From Halichondria panicea (lineage: Eukaryota; Porifera; Demospongiae; Suberitida; Halichondriidae): DNA of 64,000 bases. A program made the translations under genes and the position numbers. The stretch is taken from NCBI RefSeq assembly GCF_963675165.1, contig NC_087377.1, positions 7,643,122-7,707,121 of the forward strand, read 5' to 3'. Under the pieces are notes generated by a model. The model was not told where the DNA came from. It did not search any database and saw nothing but the letters and a program-made list of their open reading frames with translations. This document shows, in pieces, positions 23,715-35,100 of the stretch (its first letter is position 1; each line of letters opens with the position of its first letter).

Positions 23715-25865
23715 AGTCTTGCACTATAATTATGTACTAAATCTTGAAAGTCATAAACTAAATGTTCCACACTGATTTTTGGCCACACCTGTACCCATTC
23801 AGTGATTGCATGAATTTCACCACACAGTGGGTAACACCCACCACTACACCTACACTATTTGGTTAACACCCAATTATCACTACTAGGTTATCTAACCGCG
23901 GCACTTAGGGCCTGACACGAGTGGTGATAGTGAAGTTCACCAGACTCTTGCAAAGAGGCTGGAAATCGAGACTATACAGAGCTAGCTAGAGCTCGCAGAA
24001 GAGTTTTATACTGTTGGAGACCACACCCTTCAGATATCCAAGTTTCCTGAGCATGCGTACTGTGACTTATTAGTACAAGCCAAAAGTCTGCATCAGGAGG
24101 TTGTTCCCTGTCAGTGTCTATATAATTCAGAAAGCACCAGCAGAGGACTAGAAACTAGACTACGAGGTAGAGGACAAAGAATCTTAAACAATGGTTTTGA
24201 TACAGATTTTCTTGGTGATATACATGTAGTATAATTATTGTGCACTCTGCCTGTCAGCTGCTCAGCAGAGAGGCCGTCTTTCAGTGGTCTGAAGAGAATA
24301 AAGACAGCAGTACAATCACACACAGAACGATCGACTAACTGGACTAACTTCTACACATACACCATAACATACCTGTAGATAGTGATAATAGCTATAGAGA
24401 TGAGTCAATTGTAGCATATAATACTCTATCTATGGTTGTAGGCAATGCATGGTAGATGTTCTTTATCAAGGTGTATCCCCTGTCATGCGCAGTAGAGGTG
24501 GGTGTGGCTTCCGGTGCGTGAGCGGACCTCAAAAAATTTCGCGCTGTCGCACAACCTGAGCACCCTCCTACTGATATTCCTAGAAACGCCACTGGTCAGC
24601 TAGCTAAGTTTAATAGAACAGTGTGCGACTGAATAGTTGCACTAGCTATCTAAAACTAGCTACTCAAAGCTATCTAACTGCAGCACTCTAAGTCTTACTT
24701 GCCCTCTGTGAATGCATAGATTAAGAAGGGAGAGGGATTGGAAACGCAATAGAACAGGATGAAACCATCCGTGTTACGGCCTCGAAAAACCAGGCCACCC
24801 GGCTTGAATCGAGGCTATACCAAAGGTGGCTGGCTATGAGTAGCAAAAAGACAGAAGACAGGGCTGATGAGCAGCAAATGTGATCGTTCCTGCATACATG
24901 CTGTAGGGGAGAGCTTGTAGCATCAGCCAGATTGAGCAAAACTCTCCTCTGGATCTCACCTAAGACACTATAGGCTCTATAAAGACAAAATTATATATTA
25001 TTATGCCTGTTGGCCATTTGGAAATAACAACTGTCTATTGGCCATTATTATTGTGATATTTATGACATTTTTGTGAAATATAAACTGAAATGAAGCTTGT
25101 ATGGAAAAGTTACAAAAACAAAAAAACTACGAAAAAAACTTTCTTGTTCTTTTATGACTTTTTAACTTATATAGGGATCCCATAATCTTTCTGAAGTTAT
25201 TTCTTTCTTGTATTTGCCTGATGATGTTGGAATTTGGGTCTTCAAGGCATATCTGCATACACAAACAGTCGACATGTTAAACGTTTACCTACTAAATTGA
25301 GCAAGGTGTAACTTCTCACAAGAATGCATTCAGGTCATAGAAATAAGCCATTACGATGAACCTATTCCTATGCTTGGCCTATAACTAAAAATTGTGAAAT
25401 TATAACCTCTTCACCTCTGCATAGAGGTACAAATAAACACATAAATTAATTAGCGTAGTTGATACTTGAAATCAGCAACAGATGTTTTTCAATCAACACC
25501 ATTGTGGCTCATTACAATCACTAATGGAATACTTTGAAACACTATATACTTTTTCTAGGTTAAAGATTATTTAAACTCTGGTTCTAGGGAGAAAAAGCAT
25601 ATAAAAACTCACAAAAGTGTTGTAGGGTCGTCTTGAAACTCAAACTTGGACAAATTTACAACTAATGTGGTTCCAAATGATGAACACTAGAGATTTATAG
25701 GCTGGGTTGTACTCAGCCTAACTTTAGAAGCTGGAGAAGAGGAGTTTTAGCATGGTTTTAGTTGCTGCTGGAGGTTAACGCCCACTGCCTATTGCACTCT
25801 GAACCGTAACACGGATGGTTTCAAGAGGCAACGTTGGAGTCATTGTCGCACGTGATCCCGTTTCG

Positions 25866-26318
25866 TTAACTACTAGTCTCGAGGCCAGACTCCTCCCGGG
25901 AGAGAGTCTGGCAAACAGAGTCACTTTTCTTGGTTTTCAGACAGTCAAAAGTGGGCGTGTCGGAAATGGGCGTGGTTACGATGCTAAAACTGGCTGGCTA
26001 TTATCTCTACTCCTATACAGATTTAGTGAGATTTGAAAGATTCTCTGTACTTGAAATAAAATTTTCTAGTTGATGTATACAGGAATTTAAGTTAGCCATT
26101 GCCTACTGGAATAGTTTTAAAAATGACAAAGGTCAAGTACTATCAACCTCCTCTGTGAAGTGGAATCATGTGACAGTTTAATTGCATTCTTGCGAATCTG
26201 ATTGGAGATGTCAAATTTTGACATCTGAACCAAGAAAAGTGACTCTAAATGCCAGACCCTCTCCCTGGCACATGTCAGATCACGTGCAAGGGAGTGGTCT
26301 GGGGCCAGACTAGTTAAC
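25866..26318. repeat. nested inverted repeat with TCTGGC...CACTTTTCTTGGTT arms
   Basis: The left arm (25866-25952; GTTAACTACTAGTCTCGAGG, then AGAGTCACTTTTCTTGGTT) is answered by a diverged reverse complement at about 26215-26318. It sits within the 4.8 kb element. Confidence 0.6.
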
Positions 26319-26757
26319 TCAGAGGAGGCTGGAACCACTTGACCTTAGCTAATTAAGGTCACTAATTGGATTTATCCAAACTTCTCTTGCAGACTACTTC
26401 AAGCCTAGTTTTTAGTGTCTATCAGTTTAAAACCTTATTTTTCAGGGGGGGTCAAATTTTATTTTCGCCAATTTTGCTCAGAAGCAGAGATACAAGTCTC
26501 AAAGCCAGTATGCAGTGACCTCGAGAACAAGCCGCTCATGATATCGAGGCTAGTGCAAGAGCAAGACTTTTGATTGTATCTCTGCTTCTGAGCAAAATTG
26601 GCGAAAACAAAATTTGACCCCCCCTAAAAAATAACGTTTTAAACTGATAGACACTAAAAACTAGGCTTGAAGTAGTCTGCAAGAGAGGTTTGGATAAATC
26701 CAATTAGTGACCTTAATTAGCTAAGGTCAAGTGGTTCCAGCCTCCTCTGAGTTAACT
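26312..26757. mobile_element. foldback element with ~184 bp arms
   Basis: The left arm 26312-26495 and the right arm 26574-26757 are nearly perfect inverted copies (ends AGTTAACTCAGAGGAGGCTG; inner end AGAAGCAGAGATACAA), with a 78 bp loop. It is nested in the 4.8 kb element. Confidence 0.85.
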
Positions 26758-26979
26758 ACTCAATCTATGGTGAATGTAAACTCCACTTTTCAAAGTATTG
26801 TCCGGATATTTAGAACAATTAATGTAGAGTATCCGTTGTATTAGAACAACGAAAATTGCCCAAAAGAGTGTCTGGGGTAATTAGAAGTGTCCGATAAATT
26901 AGAAGATATACGGTATTAGAAATCATATCTATCATAAATCATATCTATGATTAAATCTTCCACACAGCTTCATGCTCTG

Positions 26980-29900
26980 ATGGACAAGGGTTTGACATCT
27001 TTCACTTTTCTTTTTATGGCAGGGTCATTCATCATAGCTGTAAAAGGTAAGGCTATTGTGTTACATTGGCAGTACACATTAATTTCAGAATACTGCTGCA
27101 TACAAACTGAACAATGTTGCCACAAGAATACTATTCTACATGTAGATCGTATACAGAGTTGAATTGCACGTGAAGCATGCTAATTGTATGCTCCTTGCGA
27201 GTCAGATCACTCTTTCATTTGCATCCGCTATAAATAACTAGTATAATATGCAGCCGGAGATTGTATAGTCCAGCACGTGATGCTCCTCTGCATGAGTACC
27301 ACCACTATTGGCACACTTTTGGGTCCATTTTCAGTTACTTGCTGCTAGGGTACCTCAGCTTACAGTTTTTGTCAGTGTGTGTGCGAGCCTATACTATTAT
27401 CTCCCCAGAATCTTAACCCTGCATATGGAATATAATATACACAATGTATGTAGATCTGCACATATAAATTGGTGTGCATTGTACTTTTAAATTACCAATA
27501 AACTGCTGAAATACAATTTCATGACTGGTTGCTAATTTAGACAGTGATGTCTGATTGACCCGACTAATAATAATGATTATACTCTTGATTAAGTACAGTA
27601 ACCCATAACGACGTCTTTCCAATATTTTCTCGCAGCTCAGTTCACAGTACAGCCATTGTCAGTGGAGAGAGCTGAGGGACTGGAGGCAGTGTTCAGTTGT
27701 CAGTATCAAGCGGAGGGATTGACTGTTACTTATGACTGGGCAATAAACAATTCCATAGTCGGAGTAGATACAGAAACTGTTAGAGCACGTCCACCTTCAT
27801 CTCCTGGTGGACCATCAAGACTGACAATCTTGGCCACTCCACAGCACAACAACTCTATTGTTCAGTGTGTGGCTACAATCAGAAATGGCTTTGATATTAT
27901 ACAGTCTGAAGTATCGACCACAGCAAATTTATTTGTTTATGGTGAGTTAGTAACTATCATTATGTAAGGTTTGTTAAGCATTTCACTGTAGCAACGGACA
28001 TCACTAACGTTCTGACTGCTCCAAACACCATCACTGTGATGTGGAATGCTCTACCCCTCACTGAGTACTGTGTGGACATCACCAAGACAACTCTGGACTC
28101 AACTGAAACAGTTGTTCTTGATTGTGTGTGTGGACTGGCTAATGAGTACATCTTAACGTACTCCAACCCCATCAGTGTGTGTGACAGATTCTCCTTCACC
28201 GTGACTCCTACTGAAGGAGAGATGAGGGGAACAACCAGTGAACCAGTTACTGGGTTCTTTACAAAGATAGAAGGTGTGTTGTATTGTTATATCCACACTT
28301 GTTATTCTTCTATTCACAATGTACATGTATACTGCAGGTAGTAGAGAACGACGTCGTATTCGTGAAAATGGAGGGAATAAGTTAGTTGAGTTTGAGGCCA
28401 CTGTGAGTCATTGTATAGTGTAAGAGATGCACATGTAACAATTAAGCTAACCTTCTCCAGATACCAAGTTGCACAAGGTTCACTCGGTATCGTGTGAACT
28501 CTGACCTATTGACTCCCTCAATCAGTCGTTCAATCACGGACCCTCTTCTGTTTAATGGCTCACTCAGTTTCTCCCTCCCCACTGACAAGATGACAGAATA
28601 CAGTGTCACACTGACTGATGAGAATGGAATAGACCTCGTGTTTGAGAATATTTCAATCAGTGAGTTCAATGAGGCGTGTTCTGATGTTTATTACGATTCC
28701 CTTCTTAGGTACATTTGACGTTCAAGACCTGCTAGTGTCTGAATGTCCTGGTGGTGGTGGTATTTGTGTGAGCATTGTGTATGTTGAAGGTACTGTCTCT
28801 CCCGGAGCTCTCGTCTGTGCAGTTGGTATCATTAATGGAGTGCTTGATTTTGCTAACGTGAAACTGGTCACCATCCCTCGGAATTCTATCGAGAATTTCA
28901 TCATTCCTGTTCGTAGCGGAGAATACAAAGTGATTGCTTTTGATCTGGAGAATACCAAGTTACCAAGAATGCCCATCTCCATGGTAGCACTGAGTCTGGA
29001 CGTTATAGTGAATTCTGGTGCTAAAGGTATGTGCTCTGTGTGTAAATATGATTTTCTAGTGGCTATAGAATCTTCTTTGTAGGAACCAGTCCACCACCCA
29101 GTAGTGAAGTCGTTAGTGCAACCAACTTATCAAATGGAGATCTTGAGGTGACTTTCTCTGACTCTGCTCGGAATTGTCTAGTTCTGTTTAAACCCATTTT
29201 GGACAGAGTACTACGTGTAGTTGATTTTATCAACACATCTGAAAGCTCTACTGTCGTTGTTTTTCGGAAGGACACCTTTGGTGATGGCTATGTGGTGGTG
29301 TATTCTTGGAATAGTTCACAGTCCATCTTTGAAGGAGAAGTATCGCTCATTATACAACTGGATCCACCCACCTGTAAGTGCCTCTGTGGATCAGAGCTAA
29401 CATCATTCATTGATTTTTCTTTTTTCTATTGCAGCTGCTCCCACTACACCTCCAACGTCTGATCCACAAACAGACCCACCTCCTCCTCGTATGGAGTCCC
29501 TGCCAACATCAGTTATCGCTGGTAGGTTTCTAGTGCTGCAAAAGTGTATCATAATGATTCTCTCCATTCACTGTCACAGCAGCAGTTATAGCTGGTAAGT
29601 CAATGTACCTACAGAGCACTCACTAAGTCTGTTTGTGTTGAGTTTGACCTTCATAAAGTTGTCATAACTTATGAAGCCATGATTGACCACATAACTTCCG
29701 GGGTCGAACTCAACGCTTTTTATATGAGAATATAAGCATGGACACCTCTTAAAAAGGACAACCTCCGTATACAATGTTTTAAGGCAGCACTCAGTACAAT
29801 AACACATTATTCACCGCAATAGACTTTAGTTTGTAAAATAGCATATTATGACGCAGTTTGTGAATATCTACAGTTTACTTTGAATAGGATTCGTACACTC

Positions 29901-30005
29901 CAATAGTATGGATGCACATTTTTAGGTTTGGTGATTCTGCTATTGCTTGTGGTCACCGCTGTTGGAACTGTCGTTGTGATTTTAAGAAAACGGAGACAAA
30001 AATAA
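26980..30005 (+). CDS. receptor D: type I Ig/FN3 membrane receptor without tail
   Basis: Exons: 26980-27046 (signal peptide, MDKGLTSFTFLFMAGSFIIA), 27636-27941 (Ig; FSCQYQ, YDWAIN, VQCVAT), 27992-28273 (FN3-like), 28338-28402 (linker), 28461-28659 (second FN3 half), 28709-29026 and 29083-29373 (two unrecognised domains), 29435-29521 (Pro stalk), 29580-29594 (5-residue exon) and 29926-30005 (transmembrane). Every ectodomain exon is open and in phase, about 569 aa. After the helix and RKRRQK the frame meets TAA at 30003-30005, where a 4 nt insertion also changes the phase. The tail exon at 30056-30322 survives only as a remnant. In the second unrecognised domain the first Cys is Phe (VTFSDSARNC instead of VTCSDSA). 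A transposable element ends 65 bp before the start codon. A tail-less receptor or an early pseudogene. Confidence 0.75.
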
Positions 30006-30055
30006 TGAAGGTACCTAAATTATTCGTTAACTTGTCTTGAACAATTGACATGCAG

Positions 30056-30322
30056 TTGAGGTTCCAGAGTCAGATGGAAGAGTGGATTGGTCATCAACAT
30101 TTGCAGGAATTGAGCAGCCCAACGAAGCTTATGCTCCAGTACTGACGAGGAACATTGCCTATGAGCAGACAAAGAAACCACGGAGACAGAGGATCGATGA
30201 CTCACAAGCCCCGGCAACAACAGAGGGACAGTATGAAAGCATTGCAATAGCCAGTTCATGAGTACGAGGATGTGTTGCCTCAGGGAAAAGCAAGTCGTGC
30301 AAATTATGTTAACGTTAACTGA
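30056..30322 (+). pseudogene. stranded tyrosine-tail exon of D
   Basis: It still encodes VEVPESDGRVDWSSTF and the YAPV, YEQT and YESI sites. An insertion after YESI (AATAG region, about 30245) shifts the frame and stops before YEDV. It lies behind the TAA of the TM exon, so it is out of use unless that stop is bypassed. Confidence 0.8.
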
Positions 30323-30359
30323 CAAATTTACCCATTTATTTTTATCCCACACATTTCTA

Positions 30360-30575
30360 TACCGTGTAGCGGGAAATTTTTGTGGTGCACATTTTCACTA
30401 TTTGGCTATAGAGCCCTCAGCAAAAATGTTCATGTGTTCTAGTATTTTGCGTTTCAATGCCAGGAAACCACACCCACCAATAGCTTTGCATGTGAAATAC
30501 CGATGCGTGGGAGTTTATCCCATTTTCGCGTCTTCTTTTTGCCCTCACCTCACGAAAATTTCCCGCTGTACGGTA
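30360..30575. mobile_element. MITE, CCGTATAGCGGGAAATTTT family
   Basis: It starts ACCGTGTAGCGGGAAATTTT and ends AAAATTTCCCGCTGTACGGT. Same inner block as the copies at 3061 and 6512. It lies 38 bp after the D tail remnant. Confidence 0.8.
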
Positions 30576-30743
30576 TGCGATTGTACAATGTACCATTCTA
30601 TCAATTTTTACAAAACTTACATTTACATATGTATTCTTAGTGTGGATTGTGTTATTATATGTAATATTTACCAGTCCCTCTGATTATAGATGAGTGCATT
30701 GTTAGCTGTTACTAATTTACTTCTACATAGCTTGGCACACCTA

Positions 30744-31932
30744 TTCTTTGATAGGTAATTACACTAGTTTCCTCTGCATGAGTACAACTATTGGCACACC
30801 GTTACTGCCATGCTAGGGTACCGGCTTACAGTTTTAATTTGTCAGTATGTGTGTGAGCCTATACTGAATTATTATCTCCCCAGAATCTCGACCCCGGAAA
30901 ATGTGCCCATGTAAATCTGTACATAATAAATTGTGTGCTGTCAAATTACTGTACCTTTAAATTACCCTTACATTATATCTGAATGAACTGCTGAAACACA
31001 ATTTACATGTTGCTTAATTTATAGACATAGGGATATCTAGTAAAAAAGATAGGCTCGTACTCTTGATTAAGTACAGTAACCCATAACGACGACTGGTGCT
31101 AATATTTCTCACAGCTCAGTTCACAGTACAGCCAGTGTCAGTAGAGAGAACCGAGTGACTGGAGGCAGTATTCAGGTGTCTGTATCAAGGGGAGGGATTG
31201 ACTGTCACTTATGATTGGGCAATAAACAATTCCTTAGTCGGAGCAGATACTGAAACTGTTAGAGCTCGTCGACCTTCATCTCCTGGTGAACCAGCCACAC
31301 TGACAATCTTGGACACTTCACAGCACAACAACTCTGTTGTTCAGTGCCGTGCTACAATTAGTAATGGCTTTGATACTGTAAGGCCAGAAGACTAGTATCG
31401 ATCACAGAAACTCTAACTGTTCGTGGTGAGTCAATAATTATATTGATTGTCTTGGTATAATTAGTTTCTTTTAGAGACGGTCCTCACTCATCTTATTGTT
31501 GCACCGAATACCATTACCGTGATGTGGAATGCTCTACCTCTCACTGAGTACTGTGTGGAGATCAACACTGGTGTGGGAACTGTCGTTGTGATTTTAAGAA
31601 AACAGAGACAAAATGGAGGTACCTAAATCATTTGTCAACTTTTCATAAACAATTGGCATGCAGTTGAGGTTCCAGAGTCAGATGGAAGAGTGGATTGATC
31701 ATCAACATTTGCAGGAATTGAGCAGCCCAACGAAGCTTATGCTCCAGTACTCAAGCTCAAGAAGAACATTGCCTATGAGCAAACAAAGAAACCACAGGGA
31801 CAGAGGATCGATGGCTCACAAGTCCCGGTAACAACGGAGGGAGAGTATGCGATCATTGAGCCAGTTCATGTGTACGAGGATGTGTTGCCTGAGGGAAAAG
31901 CAAGTCGTGCAAATTATGTTAACATTAACTGA
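30744..31932 (+). pseudogene. locus D': recombinant, internally deleted type I receptor
   Basis: At 30744-30770 a stump of a type II signal exon (CTTTGATAGGTAATTACACT, start codon destroyed) runs straight into type I intron 1 sequence. The Ig exon 31115-31425 has TGA at 31156-31158 and a later frameshift (about 31390). Exon 31475-31618 begins as FN3-like (TVLTHLIVAPNTIT) and after EINT jumps into the end of the transmembrane exon (GTVVVILRKQRQNG): a deletion removed everything between, nearly 2 kb by comparison with F and D. The tail exon 31664-31932 has TGA in place of the Trp of VDWSS but is otherwise open. A clear pseudogene. Confidence 0.85.
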
Positions 31933-32138
31933 AACTTTCCCACACAGTTGTTTGACGGTACAATGTATCTACCCATATTTGTACAAAACTGAAAATGAAA
32001 GTTATAATTGTACACAGGAGTGCATCATAACATGATTCTAGTGTCTTACTATTGTGATCTTTAATTAAAATTTAATACTAAATCTAGAATGTGATTCATT
32101 TTTCTACTACATAGCTAGCTTGGCACACCTATGCTTTG

Positions 32139-35100
32139 ATGGATGATTACACTAGTTTGACATTTCTTCTATTTGTGGGGACGTTCACCATAGCTGTAAA
32201 AGGTACGTAAGTAGCTATGCATGGTCTAGGCATAATTATTTTGCTATTCCTGGTCCAGAAATGCATGGTGATACTCTTGCTATTTTATAGGCTAATCTCT
32301 GGATAATTATCGTTACCACAATTATCCAGAGATTGGCTGTATATATAAAATAATGTGTTTGACCGTATTATCTAATGGCCCACATTTGTGGTTAGTGTAG
32401 ATACTGTATAGCGGGAAATTTTCGTAGGTGCACTTTTTGAGGGCAGAGCAGTTACGCAAAAATTAAAACTGGGCTAAATTCCCACATGCAAAGTTCTTGG
32501 TGGGTGCATATGGTTTCCTGGCATTGAAATTATATTAGAACCCACGAAAATTTCTGCTGAGGGCTCTGGAGCCAAATAGCAAAAAGGGTGCTAATAATTA
32601 TTTCCCCGAAAATTTCCCCGCTATATATAATTTATACGGTACTGAATGGGGGCTCATATAGTTGTATTTTTCCACCCACACCACACCACACCACACCACA
32701 CACTTCACACACACACCCACATGTTACACTCACCGCCACTATACGGTAATACCGGTACCGGTTTTCTTCTGATTACAGTGAGAAAGTGCTCCAATTGAGC
32801 GGCAAGTAAAGTCTAATGGCGCGCTATTAGAAACTAGTGTTCAAGCTGGCGCTGTGCTAATGCCTCTCGCCATGTTTTTGCTTTCGCTCAAAAGTATTAG
32901 AGTGTTATCTATTATGAATTTTATATTAAAGTTAGCTTATCTATATAAAGTCACTGAGAAGAAAAGACTTATTTACATGCATCTATTGTTGTTGTATTAT
33001 ATATGTGGCTTACCAGGACCTCCAGAAAGAAGAAAATTGATTCTTGTTCAGCCTCGATAACAGACCGCCAGTGAATGTACTTATACTCGAGGCCGGTAAT
33101 ATTTTGTGCAGTAATAGCAGAGATACAAAAGAAAGGGGATTGGAAACGAAATTTTTACGAAATTTTTGCGTGAAGCATTCCGTGTTATAGGGCGTGACTA
33201 AAACTACAAAGGAGGATTATATTTATAGTCAGCATGCTCATTACCTGTCTTGACTGCTCTACAATGTGCTGTACATAGAAACAGTGAAATTGATAATCTT
33301 TAATGTTGATTTTTCTAAAAAGTAAAGAGAATTTAGCTCTAAAAAGTCGACTAAGCCATGCAGCCACTATTACTAGACAAATAAATGCTATGCAAGAAGA
33401 AATAGCCTTTACTATGAAGTCGTAGGAGGGACAGGCCCGTGGTGTGTCTAAAAGTATACTAAAGCAGTTTGAAGGACTATACTGCAAACGTTTATGAACA
33501 GTACAGCTTATTTACAGCATAAAGCCATTCTATGTAGCACTTAGATACATAATAACCAAGTCAAGCAATGTCCTTTGCTGTTTTGACTTCACAGGAGGGA
33601 CAGAGAAAAGTTGACACAGAGTAATTCAAGCTAAACTCAAAAAAATTGGAAACAGAGTAAAGACAACGGACTTAGAGCTTGTCAGTGGTATAAGCTTACT
33701 TCTCTCAAGTATCTCCCAGGCCCTGAGTGATCTCTAGTGGATAGGAGAGCTAGAAACCAGGGATACAAAACCGTAGCGCAGTCCTCCATGTAATTATTTG
33801 CGAGCGCAATGATTACACGGAGTGCTTCACCCCTTTTACATAGGGCGTGGGCGGTCGTTTCCAATCCCCTTTCTTTTGTATCTCTGGTAATAGTTAGCGT
33901 GTGGGCGGTGGAACATGAATATTTGTGACGTTTACATTCTTGTGGCAGCGTGACATTCCTCACGCACTGGGACAACTCTCAACACGGCAGCTTGCCAGTC
34001 CCTTTCTCCCGAGAGAAGGGGAGTGGTTTCCAGTCTAACACACACACACAGTCAGCTTTACCGTATCCATGACATCATTATAAATGAAACGGATATCAAT
34101 GTCTTACAACTAAATGCAAAATAAGAATACTGATAAATATACTACAATTTACGATTACCAAGATTCTTGGTAATTCTGGCGCATGCGTAAACAGTGTATA
34201 CCAGGCCGCCTTTCTCAGCGGCCTGGAATCGAGGCTAGCTTTACTATATCCCTCGTGCGGCTACGCCTCGAGGCATAATAACAGCCTAAAATCAATCAAC
34301 GCTATTATCGATCCATTGCTACTATGCACTTTACGTTAATTCTTCCTAATGCTATAACCCTTTCCTTGGCAATCTGTTGTAGAAATTACAACAATGGGTA
34401 AGGAATCTTTATGATGAATTAGATGAAGTTGTATGTGAGCTCCTCCCTGACAAACAAACTGTAGTCTAGGTAACGGCCTTATCAGTCAAGTAGGCTAAAA
34501 ATCTGTGTCCTTTGATGTAAGCTTTGATGTCTCTTTGTGCATATGTAGTTATAAAAAAAAAAAAAAAAAAAAAGAAACCTTTGACTAGCTAGGAAGAGTA
34601 GCAGCAGTAGTAGTAGGAAGAGTAGCAGTAGTAGTAGTAGCAGTGCAAACAGGACTAGACTAGATTAAAAAGTTGGTGGAAAGAATAACTGACCGTTTGG
34701 ACGTCACCTGGCTGCCAGACTTTCATCTGGACTCTTCCCCCTGAGTAGCTGGCCTTTCTCTAAGCCACAAAACTGAGCAAGAAGCTGAAGAAGCAGCTAG
34801 ACAGAGACATGTACCTAGCCTTGAGAATTGGGAGGCGTGGCTCAACTAGTTAGCCCAGCCCAGAGGAATTGTTACCATGGGTACTGAACAACCGTAGAAG
34901 TAGGGCTACCCCTGGCTTTACTGAATTAACTAGCTGTGTCTGCTGTCTAGTTGGACCAGATTTAGCTAGATAATGGGGTAGAGAATAGTTGAGCGGTGCT
35001 GTGTGTAGCTTGAACTGTACTGGCTGGCAAGAATCTAGTAAGCACCCTATGCACTGATAACTTGTCAGAATGGAGGGTATGTTCTAGGGATCTGGACAGC

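Larger units (their letters stand above)
22148..26915. mobile_element. 4.8 kb composite DNA element upstream of D
   Basis: Both ends carry the inverted repeat TACCGTATATCTTCTAATTT (left at 22148, right ending 26915), with a second inverted block nearby (TCCGGAATAATTAGAACAA at 22240; TCCGGATATTTAGAACAATT at 26801). It divides a spacer that is continuous upstream of B, and its right end lies 65 bp before the D start codon. The interior holds a small zinc-finger ORF (22574-22882), a decayed RecQ-like helicase on the minus strand (23085-23714), a GGGATTGGAAACG block (24728-25830) and two nested foldbacks (25866-26318, 26312-26757). I see no transposase. Confidence 0.75.
17624..26979. other. spacer between C and D: A-B type spacer plus three insertions
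   Basis: From about 18040 to 22090 this is paralogous to 7260-9640. It is 6 kb longer because of a palindrome at 18580-19610, a GC-rich palindrome at 21635-21730 and a 4.8 kb element at 22148-26915. Without them the spacer is about 3.4 kb, equal to the A-B spacer. A truncated CCGTATAGCGGGAAATATTC end lies at 17668. The only coding sequences seen are inside the 4.8 kb element. Confidence 0.7.

Noticed and set aside
24392..24592. Minus-strand frame with Gly/Cys-rich start
   Set aside because: No domain or homologous copy was recognised; it lies in non-coding element sequence.
33185..33975. Two minus-strand frames in the 769 bp element as a transposase
   Set aside because: No DDE, RNase H or DNA-binding motif can be seen and the frames overlap the inverted ends.
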